From assembly GCA_024760905.1 (NCBI GenBank), contig CM045733.1:39368501-39432500 (forward strand): a stretch of DNA of 64,000 nt. Reading direction: 5' to 3'. The position numbers were made by a program, and so were the translations under genes. The stretch's first letter is position 1. Every line of letters starts with the position of its first letter. This DNA comes from Plotosus lineatus. Lineage: Eukaryota > Chordata > Actinopteri > Siluriformes > Plotosidae. The notes under the pieces are model-generated. The model was not told the origin of the DNA. It ran no database searches and worked only from the letters and a program-made list of their open reading frames with translations. This document shows, one piece after another, positions 55,956-64,000 of the stretch.

Positions 55956-57120
55956 AGAGGTTTTGACTCTTATGTGATAACGTTGCGATAATGTGACAGC
56001 TGTGTATTAGCAAACTTTCTTAGTCATCCATCAAGAAAGATAAAAGAGCTCACAAACCAAATAAACCAAATGTGTGATAATCTTAAAAAGTCAAAGAATA
56101 ATCATTAAAAAATTGCTACTCACCTTAAATGTCCTTTTCTACTTTTAAGGCAATAACATCAACACGGACATATACCGGAACTAACCTGGAATAGAATTCA
56201 AATTTATTCTGTGGAATTATTCAAATGCTGTTTATTTGTTAACAAAGTAGTGACAATAATTATGGCTTTGACTAGACTAGGGTGTGGTCCCTTTGCAACC
56301 TAACAGACTACAGTGACTGAGCTGCTTTTCTGGATGATTTAGCACAGGCTACACCAAGGAGGTGCTCTTTCACCATTTACAGACCATTTTGTTACAGCTC
56401 TTCGTGAGATTTTTTTGTGATTGTTGCTAGGTAAAAATGTGAGCATGCTGAACAGTATTTATCAGTTCTGTGGTAACAGAGTGTATAAAATCAAAACCCA
56501 GGGTTTTTAATTTGTATAATCTATCCAATTTTTGAACCTTAATGATGATTCATCCACTGGTGAAATTTTGAATGGTGTTTTTCTGTTCAAAAGGGAGGAA
56601 AAGTTTCATTTCTGGTAGTTTATGGAAGATTTATTAATGTCCACCCCAATGTGAGTGTGATGAAGTTCAGTGTGTGAATTTTTTTTTAACAAGCATCAGA
56701 GAGTGCTGTTAACAAATAAATAATTCAGCGCTATCGAACTGATGGAGTGCACGCGCACACACACACACACACTGCCTGCTGAAAGAAGGAGAGCAATCAT
56801 AACACTTCTGGAACATTCTAAGGTCTGCATACGACATAAAAATAAATTAAACATAACATTGGTGATTTAGTGATGTAATCAATTTTTTTCCATGCTGTGG
56901 AAATTAGCTGTAATGCTTCATAGTAACAAATTCTAACAACTGAGATGCTAAAAAAAATTAAAAAGCTGAAACCTGACTTTGCTAAACTAATCTGGGAACA
57001 AACACAAACTGTTTTAACCCTCAATAATTTAATAACGCACTGCCTGAATATTGCAAAGCATAAAGTGGTAGGATTTTACAGATATTTATTTCATACAAAC
57101 ATTTTCAAATTTAAATGTTT
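55956..57120. other. No gene recognised
   Basis: AT-rich, with a short CA run at 56751-56772. No exon, tRNA or transposon terminus is recognised. Confidence 0.5.
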
Positions 57121-57902
57121 CGTGAGAGCGGGAGCATATGAGTCGGACCCATTAAGATGTTGTCCAGGTACACGAATACGAAGCGGTTTAGCATGTCTCT
57201 GAGCACATCGTTAACCAGGGCTTGGAAAACCGCCGGGGCGTTGGTTAGACCGAACGGGATGACCAGATATTCGAAATGACCCAGGGTTGTATTAAAGGCC
57301 GTCTTCCACTCGTCCCCCTCCCGAATCCGTACTAAGTGGTAGGTGTTTCTCAGGTCCAGCTTAGAAAAGACGGTAGCATTGTGGAGAGGAGTGAAGGCCG
57401 AATCTATGAGAGGGAGAGGGTGCTTGTTCATTATAGTGATGTTGTTCAGGCCCATGTAATCAATGCAAGGTCTCAGGGTTTTGTCCTTCTTCTCTACGAA
57501 GAAAAACCCGGCGCCTACCGGGGATGATGAGGGCCGGATGAGACCTGCAATAAGCGACTCATTTATATTGGCCTCAATGGCGTCTTTCTCCGGCTTCGTG
57601 AGGTTATACAGTCACTGAGAAGGGAGCATGGAACCTGGAAGTAGGTCGATGGCGCAGTCGTACGGTCGATGAGGTGGTAGTGAGCAAGCCTGGTCCTTGC
57701 TGAAGACATCTTTCAGATCATGGTATTCTTTCGGAAAGCCGGCCAAGTCCAGATCTTCCAGGTCGACCGGGGTTTGTGAACCTTGGGAGGGTACAGCTGC
57801 CAGTAAGCAGTGTTGGAGGCAGTAGTCACTCCAGCTGCGTATGGTGAGGGTGCGCCAGTCGATGTGGGGGTTGTGGGTCTTCAGCCACGGCCACTCCAGC
57901 AC
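57111..57902 (-). pseudogene. Gypsy protease end and reverse transcriptase, altered active site
   Basis: 57902-57612 encodes [20 protein letters not shown] and [20 protein letters not shown]. After a break, 57455-57111 gives [40 protein letters not shown] (first catalytic Asp), [20 protein letters not shown] and FVYLDNIL. The usual YLDD catalytic box is YLDN here (57170-57159), which should abolish polymerisation. Between the two pieces frames are shifted but continuous in order. Confidence 0.85.
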
Positions 57903-59210
57903 CAGGGGAGTGAGAGGGACAGAAAGGACAAACAGCTACAAACATTATTGGTGATTCCCGGACAGATTGAGCTTGACAGGCTTTGTCTTGTGTGTGACAC
58001 GAGCTATGAGTCAGCCATAAATGGCAACTACCTCCTTGGGGGTTTCAAGTTCATATACGGGTAGGTCATGGAGCTCAACCATCCCCAAATCGATGAAGTT
58101 AGCGTCAGCGCCTGAGTCAATGAATACATAGACAGAATAGGTGTGTTGTGCGGAGTGCAGTGTACCTTGAACTTGCAGGCACTTCCAGGGTGTCTTGGAG
58201 GGTTCTCTCGTCTCCTAGCTGTCGGACCCTGTCATGCAGGGCACTGGGCGAGGGAATGACCCTTTTCTGCGCAGTAGATGCATAGACCGTTGGTCAGTTG
58301 CCGATGCCTCTCCTCTGCTGTCAGCCTGATGCGGCTCAGCTGCATGTGTTCATGACGATCATCCTCTCTTGGAGGGAATGGCAAGGAGGTTCGAGGCAAG
58401 GCCTCGTTGGGCCTCACAGAGGATCTCGAGGATGGGTAGACGAGAATGGTCCGCTCTTCCAGGGATCTATCCCTCTCTCTCAGTCCATTGTCCAGCCTGG
58501 TAGTTAAGGCGATCAAATCCTCGAGAGTAATTGCCTCATCTCATGTCGCGAGCTCGTCCTTCAGCCTCTCATTCAGACCCCGCAGGAAAGCCCCCCGGAG
58601 CGCAGGGTCGTTGCAGCCGCTTTCTACGGTTCTCGGCGCATGGGGAGTATAGCTGGTGCTGACACTGCTACCGAAGCGGAGAGTGAAGGGTGAGTGGACG
58701 GGGTTGTGGCGGTGAGTTGGGTGGCGATGGCATCCATCCTTGCGCCTAGCTGCACCATGCTGGTAGTTATACGTCCACAATTTGGTGCAGGGTGGAGTTG
58801 TGTTGTTGAAAGAGGACTCCCTGGTGGGATAATGCCTGCTGGAGTTGGGCGGTCTCCGCTGGGTCCATGTTTCCAGTCAGAAGATTCTGTGACGGCAGAA
58901 GAATATGAGTCAGACCCAAAGATGCAGGAGAACATGCACAAAGATTCAATGACTTTATTTTAGCACTGGGAAAACCAAAATCACTGGAAATAATTCTTAA
59001 TGGAAAACTGGTCGAGCACGAAGCAGGATACCAGGAGTCAGAGAGATCAAGGGGAACGGCATCACACTGATAGGACAATCTTCTGACGCTAGAGGGGAGC
59101 GCGCCACTCCTCTTTGTAGTTTGCTGATTGCTGAGTGACTTCAGGGGCGCTCTTCTGGAATTGCCTGAAGGTAACAGCCACGCCCCTTGCCAGTGCCTGC
59201 AGTGTATACA
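57125..59210 (-). mobile_element. Ty3/gypsy retrotransposon, 3' half deleted (gypsy 2)
   Basis: In minus orientation a 5' LTR (60869-60838 plus about 59210-58888, split by a Tc1 element) is followed by gag, a CCHC knuckle, protease and RT. The RT stops near 57150 and is joined directly to a stub of LTR start (GGGAGCATATGAGTCGGACC, compare GGAGTGTATGCGTCAGACCC at 61032). RNase H, integrase and most of the 3' LTR are therefore deleted. The 58888 LTR end and the solo LTR at 61022 are clearly related. Confidence 0.8.
58232..58941 (-). pseudogene. Gypsy gag with CCHC zinc knuckle, broken
   Basis: Gag begins near 58868 with MDPAETAQLQQALSHQGVLF. Broken frames then give LHQIVDV, MVQLGARMDAIATQLTATTP and FGSSVSTSYTPHAPR. 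They end with ALRGAFLRGLNERLKDELAT and LTNGLCIYCAEKGHSLAQCP. The last is a C-x2-C-x4-H-x4-C knuckle that binds the element's RNA. Frame changes near 58620 and 58530 separate the pieces. Confidence 0.8.
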
Positions 59211-59221
59211 CCAGCTGCAGT

Positions 59222-60792
59222 GAACCTTTTGGAATTTCTCACATTTCTGCATAAAATCACCATCAAATGTGAACTGATCTTTGTCAAAATCACACAGATG
59301 AAAAAACAGTGTCTGCTTTAACTAAAACCACCCAAACATTTATAGGTTTTCATATTTTAATGAGGATAGCATGCAAACAATGACAGAAGGAGGAGGAATA
59401 AGTAACTGAACCCTCTGCCTAAGGAGACTTAAAGAGCAATTGAAACCAATTTTTACCAAACAATTTAAGTCAGGTGTGTGCCCAATCACTGATGAGTAGC
59501 TTAAAACTGCCATGCCCACTATAAAACACACATCTGGTAAGAATTGTCTTAATGAGAAGCATTGTCTGATGTGCACCATGGCTTGCTCAAAAGAGCTGTC
59601 TGCGATCAAGAATTGTTGATTTGTATAAAGCTGGGAAAGGATACAAAACCATCTCTAAAAGTCTGGATGTTCATCAATCGACAGTCAGAGAAGTTTTTCT
59701 ACAAATGGAGAGAGTTTGGCACTGTTGCTTCTCTCCCAAGGAGTGGCCGTCCACCAAAGATGATGCCAAGAGTTCAGCACAGAATACTCAGAGAGGTAAA
59801 AAAAAAACCCTAGCATGTCTGATAAAGATTTACAGAAATCACTGGCACAGTCCAATATCTCTGTGCACACATCAACTATATGTAAAACAATGGCCAAGAA
59901 TGGTGTTCATGGGAGAACTCCAAGGAGGAGGCCACTGCTGTCTAAAAAAAACATTGTTGCTCGTTTAATGTTCGCAAAAAGGCACTTGGACACTCCACAG
60001 AAGTTTTGGCAAAATATTTTGTGGACTGATGAAACCAAAGTTGAATTGTTTGGGAGGAACACACAACGTCATGTGTGGAGGAAAAATGGAACAGCTCACC
60101 AACATCAACACCTCATCCCCACTGTGAAGCATGGTGGAGGGTGCATCATGGTTTGGGGCTGTTTTGCTGCCTCGGGGCCTGGACAACTTGCAATCATTAA
60201 TGGAAAAATGAATTCAAAAGTTTATCAGGATGTTTTGCAGGAAAACCTGAGGCCGTCTGTTGGACAGTTGAAGCTAAAAAGAGGATGGATGCTGCAACAA
60301 GACAATGATCCAAAACACAGAAGTAAATCAACTTCGAATGGTTTCAGAAGAACAAAATACACGTTCTGGAGTGGCCAAGTCAAAGTCCAGACTTGAACCC
60401 CATTGAGATGCTGTGGCATGACCTCAAGACAGCGATTCATGCCAGACATCCCAGGAATCTGACTGAACTACAGCAGTTTTGTAAAGAAGAATGGGCCAAG
60501 ATTAGTCCTGATCGATGTGCCAGACTGATCTGCATCTACAGGAAGCGTCTGGTTGAAGTTATTGCTGCCAAAGAGGGGGGCACAAAATATTAAATGTGAT
60601 GGTTCAGTTACTTATTCCTCCCTCTTCTGTCATTGTTTGCATGCTATCCTCATTAAAATATGAAAACCTATAAATGTTTGGGTGGTTTTAGTTAAAGCAG
60701 ACACTGTTTTTTCATCTGTGTGATTTTGACAAAGATCAGTTCACATTTGATGGTGATTTTATGCAGAAATGTGAGAAATTCCAAAAGGTTCA
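59222..60792 (+). mobile_element. Tc1-like transposon with about 190-bp inverted repeats
   Basis: The arms at 59222-59412 and 60601-60792 are near-perfect inverted copies, starting GAACCTTTTGGAATTTCTCA and ending GGAATAAGTAACTGAACC. Right of the second arm the terminus AGATACTTTTTCATACCACT continues to 60810, but the matching outer 25 bp at the left are replaced by unrelated sequence (ACACCAGCTGCAGT). The element lies inside a gypsy LTR, whose last 32 bp resume at 60838. A lightly damaged transposase lies inside. The close arm identity suggests recent activity. Confidence 0.9.
59590..60593 (+). pseudogene. Tc1-like transposase with two frame breaks, DDE residues kept
   Basis: The start near 59578 gives MACSKELS and a paired HTH region (YKAGKGYKTISKSLDVHQST, then FSPKEWPSTK). 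A frame change at the A-run near 59798-59808 leads to the main piece, 59815-60396. That piece has RRRPLLSKKNIVARLMFAKR, FWQNILWTDETKVELFGRNT (first Asp), IMVWGCFAASGPG and MLQQDNDPKHRSKSTS (second Asp). A shift near 60350 leads to the last frame with SPDLNPIEMLWHDLKTAIHA (Glu) and RKRLVEVIAAKEGGTKY. Length and order match Tc1 cut-and-paste transposases. As it stands it is dead. Confidence 0.92.
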
Positions 60793-60837
60793 GATACTTT
60801 TTCATACCACTATATATATATATATATTAGACAGAGT

Positions 60838-60869
60838 TAAAACGCTGCCAGCAAGCACAGACCATAACA
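60838..60869 (-). mobile_element. Gypsy 2 LTR, outer end beyond the Tc1
   Basis: TTAAAACGCTGCCAGCAAGC, ACAGACCATAACA matches the end of the solo LTR at 61350-61381. It is separated from the rest of its LTR (to about 59210) by the Tc1 element. Confidence 0.8.
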
Positions 60870-60944
60870 TGTTTTAGAAAACTTCACACCTCTCTTGGAT
60901 GTTCAGGGAGTATCGCAAAAATACCAGCTCCCTGAGACCTGTAG

Positions 60945-61021
60945 ATTAAGTCATTCATTTGCCATTACGCTTATTCCAAGGAGGGTGGCAGGGAGGGTGT
61001 AGACTATCTGAACCAACTCTG
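60945..61021 (-). mobile_element. SINE-C tail, left of solo LTR
   Basis: CATTCATTTGCCATTACGCT, TATTCCAAGGAGGGTGGCAG is a diverged SINE tail in reverse. The rest of the SINE is at 61387-61620, after the LTR. Confidence 0.55.
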
Positions 61022-61381
61022 TGTTGAGCCTGGAGTGTATGCGTCAGACCCAGAGATGCAGGAGACCATAAGAAGATTCAACGATTTTATTTTGCGATTG
61101 GAATTCCAAATCACAGGAATAATAAATCAATGGAACTGGCCAAGCACGAAGCAAGATACCAGGGGTCAGAGAGAAAGCAGAGGAACAGAATCACTGGGAA
61201 GACAATCTTCTGACATCGGAGGGAAGCGCGCCGCTCCCATTTATAGCTGGCTGTTTGCTGATTGCGGATTGGGATCAGGTGTGCTCTTCTGGAACTCTCC
61301 TACCGGCAACAGCCACGCCCCTTCAGCGCCTGCAATGACTGAAGAAAGAATTAATGCCGCCAGCCAGCACAGACCATAACA
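61022..61381 (-). mobile_element. Solo gypsy LTR with 5-bp target duplication
   Basis: The 360-bp block begins TGTTGAGCCTGGAG and ends GACCATAACA, so it has TG...CA termini. It is flanked by CTCTG on both sides (61017-61021 and 61382-61386), the 5-bp duplication expected for gypsy integrase. On the minus strand it has a TATA-like CTATAAATGGG and an AATAAAATCG polyadenylation-like motif. It matches the LTR of gypsy 2, 0.2 kb to its left. A solo LTR arises by recombination between the two LTRs of a complete provirus-like insertion. Confidence 0.9.
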
Positions 61382-61386
61382 CTCTG

Positions 61387-61620
61387 GGGAAAGGTGGCGT
61401 ACACCCTGAGCAGCTTGCCAATGCCAATATACATGCCCACACACAACCATTCATACTCACATTGGCATCTAGGTGCGATTTGGTGAAACTAATTAGTGTA
61501 ATATGCATGTCTTTGGATTGTGAGAGGAAAGTGGAGAAACCCACGAAAGCACAGGGAGAACATGCAAACTCCCCACAGAAACAACCCTGCCATGAGCCTA
61601 GGATTCGAACCCAGAAAAAG
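61387..61620 (-). mobile_element. SINE-C, right of solo LTR
   Basis: In reverse it reads the tail (GGCGTACACCCTGAGCAGCT), CATGCCCACACACAACCATT, GCATGTCTTTGGATTGTGAG, AGGAAAGTGGAGAAACCCAC, GAGAACATGCAAACTCCCCA and the box B complement AGGATTCGAACCCAG. The plus-strand copy at 62322 has the same modules. Confidence 0.75.
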
Positions 61621-61622
61621 AA

Positions 61623-61624
<2 letters not shown>

Positions 61625-61654
<30 letters not shown>

Positions 61655-61655
61655 T
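61625..61655. repeat. (GA)n microsatellite
   Basis: About 15 GA units next to the SINE-C head. Confidence 0.95.
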
Positions 61656-62321
61656 AATTAAAGTGGGGAATTCATGTTACTAGCTGTTTAAAACGATCAT
61701 GCATCACATGAACAGATCCTTCTGACAACATGAGTCCATGCCCCATTTTAAAGTGCGCGCCAGTGATACGACTCTTGACACGCTGAGAGACAATGTCTTT
61801 CTGACTGGCTGTTTCAGCCTGGCAGTGACGTGATTTCATTAGATTGGCTAGGCTACGCCACTGACCCATGCAGCAAAACATTATCGGCCAGCGCTGAGCT
61901 GCGCAAAATAAACATTTCTTTTTGTTCATAAACTAATTGAGTTGGCAAAATGTTAGCTACATAAGCCATTTTGGATTTACCCATCACGCTAATCTCAGGA
62001 AGCATTATTATCCTCAGAGTCACTAAAATGTAACTTTCACTGTCCCCAGAAGAGACATCAACTTCCACAGAAAACCTGCTAATCCTTGCACTGCTATTAA
62101 TCCATCGAATAAAATGACAAAATTTATGTTTTTTTATGGTTATTTATGCTAAAATAAGCATCTGTATCGCTTAAATGCAGTACATACGCACAGATTATGC
62201 TATAAAGATTATCAATACCTGTACACTTTATAACTTTACACAGGCTTGTACTGAGTTCTTGCCCAGATATGCATTTGCATTCTTTACTCCCGATTGACTG
62301 ATAAAAAAAAAAAAAAAATCT
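61656..62321. other. No gene recognised
   Basis: Unique-looking sequence with an A-run at 62301-62319. No exon or RNA gene is recognised. Confidence 0.5.
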
Positions 62322-62672
62322 ATCATGCAGTACGGTGACGTAGTGCCTCGTCCACCTCACAGCAAGGAGGTCCTGGGTTCAATTCCCAGCCTGGCCATTT
62401 CTGTGTGGAGTTTACATGTTCTCCCCATTCTTGCATGGGTTTCCTCCGGGTACTCCGGTTTCCTCCCACAGTCCAAAAAAACATGCACAGTAGGATATTG
62501 GCAGTTCCAAATTTCCAAATGTGAGTATGAATGATTGTGTGAGTGTTGCCTCACTGAGCTGTCCAGGGTGTACTCCACCCTCGCCCGGAATTGGCTGTGG
62601 TGGACACCAGCCTTTACTGGACCCTAATTAGGATTAAGTGGTTCAGAAAACGAATAAATGAATAAATATCAC
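62322..62672 (+). mobile_element. SINE-C, full length
   Basis: The tRNA-like head has a weak box A (GGTGACGTAGTGCCTCG) and a good box B (GGTTCAATTCC, near 62379). The body is TTCTGTGTGGAGTTTACATG, TTCTCCCCATTCTTGCATGG, GTTTCCTCCGGGTACTCCGG, TTTCCTCCCACAGTCC. The tail is GAGCTGTCCAGGGTGTACTC, CCTAATTAGGATTAAGTGGT, ending (GAATAAAT)n. The tail is the SINE-B tail, while head and body differ. Confidence 0.88.
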
Positions 62673-63055
62673 ATACTGATACTGAAACGTATCATGACTC
62701 CAAGAAGAAAGTATTTTCTCGCTGTTTGTTTCTTGCATGACGTGAAATGCAAATGCAAACAGAAATCTGTGTAATGTTTCTGAGCACACTCTGAGAAGTA
62801 AAAGATACTAAACTGTACTTTTCCTTATTAGTGTTTTGTGTCATTCTTTTAATATGCATCTTATACAATACACAAAAAAGTTAAGAATATTTGTCAATAA
62901 AAAACTGAAATTAAGGCCAATTCACAAAAACGAAATAAAAAAAAAAATCTAGAAAATTTCCATATATCCTTAACTTTTTTTTGTAGTGTACATGGAGATG
63001 TAGGCATTAAAAAACATCTTCATTTTATTTTTATATAATTATAATTTTGTAAGTG
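62673..63055. other. No gene recognised
   Basis: AT-rich spacer before RTE copy 5. Confidence 0.5.
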
Positions 63056-63820
63056 TCTTCTTTTTCTTTCGGCTGTTCCCTTCAGGGGTCTCCACAGCGA
63101 ATCATCTGCCTCCATCTCATCCTATCCTCTGCATCTTCTTCTCTTACACCAACTACCTTCATGTCCTCCTTCACCACTAAATCTTCTCTTTGGTCTTCCT
63201 CTAGGCCTTCTGCCTGGTAGTTCCAACCTCAGCATCCTACTAACAATACACTCACTATCCCTCCTCTGTACATGTCAAAACCATCTCAATCTAGGCTCTC
63301 TCACTTTGTCTCCAAAACATCTAACATGTGCTGTCCCTCTGATGTATTCATTCCTGATTGTATCCATCCATGTTACTCCCAAAGTGAACCTCGACATTTT
63401 CATCTCTACCTCCAGCTTTGCCTCTTGTCTTTTCCCCAGGGCCACTGTCTCTAAACCATACAACATCACTGGCCTCAACACCGTCTTGTACACTTTTCCT
63501 TTCATTTTTGCCGATACCTTCCTATCACACATTACACCGGACACTTTTCTCCAACCATTCCAACCAGCCTGCACACGCTTCTTCACCTCTTTTCCACACT
63601 CTCCATTGCTCTGGATTATTGAGCCTAAGTACTTTAAATCCTCCACCTTCCTTATCTCTGCTCCCTGTAACCTCACCGTTCCTCTTGGGTCCTGGTCATT
63701 TACACACATGTATTCTGTCTTACTGAGGCTAACCTTCATTCCTCTCCGTTCCAGGGCATACCTCCACCTCTCTAGATTTTCCTGCACTTGTTCTCTGCTC
63801 TCACTACATATGACAATCTT
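63056..63820 (-). mobile_element. RTE LINE, 3' part (copy 5), interrupted at window end
   Basis: From the 3' terminus (TTTCTTTCGGCTGTTCCCTT on the plus strand) it runs back through the C-terminal tail and the stretch just after the FADD box. It is then cut by a SINE-A at 63821. The coding frame 63859-63275 gives EQVQENLERWRYALERRGMK, VEDLKYLGSIIQSNGECGKE, VYKTVLRPVMLYGLETVALG. The RTE presumably continues right of the SINE, beyond the window. Confidence 0.88.
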
Positions 63821-64000
63821 CTTTTCTTTCAGCTTTTTCCCGTTCTCGAGAGTCACCACAGTGAATCATGTGATTCGCACATTTTTGATTTGGCATGGGA
63901 TTTTACATCAGATGCCCTTCCTGTCACAACCCTTTTGGCAAGGGACAGAAACACGCTGACGGCTTTGCAGCCTACTCTTTACGAAAGTCAGCAATGGTTC
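63821..64000 (-). mobile_element. SINE-A inserted in RTE copy 5, runs off the window
   Basis: In reverse: CTTCTTTTCTTTCAGCTTTT, AGTCACCACAGTGAATCATG, GATTCGCACATTTTTGATTT, GATGCCCTTCCTGTCACAAC, then the body to AGTCAGCAATGGTTC at the window edge. It starts where RTE copies otherwise read ACAATGTCATCTGC, so it interrupts the RTE catalytic region. Confidence 0.88.

Overview
This is a window of vertebrate, almost certainly teleost fish, nuclear DNA. There are no operons or ribosome binding sites. It holds one spliced host exon, very dense dinucleotide microsatellites, Tc1, Tigger/pogo-like and hAT DNA transposons, RTE and L2-type LINEs, chromodomain Ty3/gypsy elements and tRNA-headed SINEs with typical fish 3' tails. 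A LINE tail ending in GTCGCTCTGGATAAGAGC, near 35165, suggests an otophysan such as a catfish or characin, but only weakly.

The only host coding sequence I can support is one minus-strand exon at 13442-13866. It encodes the N-terminus of a synaptic vesicle glycoprotein 2 family protein, closest by eye to SV2B. It ends at a canonical GTAAGT donor, and no other SV2 exon is recognisable. Sequence left of it is therefore probably a long first coding intron; sequence right of it is 5' intron or upstream DNA.

Layout. 0-10 kb: the 5' end of an RTE LINE, a Tigger-like remnant with a broken CENP-B-type HTH domain, a complete but dead hAT element with a perfect 8-bp target duplication (4499-6776), then Tigger-like MITEs, one split by a 5'-truncated RTE. 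10-24 kb: SINE-B copies, MITEs, the SV2 exon, LINE fragments. 24-33 kb: a nest of LINEs in which an L2 copy has been interrupted by an RTE (16-bp duplication) and by a zinc-finger-tailed LINE that lost its reverse transcriptase. 33-45 kb: Tc1 and L2 remnants, SINE-A copies including one SINE inserted in another, long CA/GA arrays. 45-54 kb: a gypsy element with chromodomain and a nearly full-length RTE. 54-64 kb: a second gypsy element whose LTR was split by a Tc1 element with 190-bp inverted repeats, a solo LTR with a 5-bp duplication sitting in a SINE, and a terminal RTE carrying a SINE.

The most interesting signal is a set of modular SINEs. SINE-A has a tRNA-Glu-like head, a middle segment resembling the RTE 5' leader, and the RTE 3' end, so it looks like an RTE-driven parasite. 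SINE-B has the same head and body but a different tail. SINE-C has another head with the SINE-B tail. The RTE that could have mobilised SINE-A is present five times in the same window. Family labels (SINE-A/B/C, Tigger families 1-4, LINE-N) are mine and local to this report.
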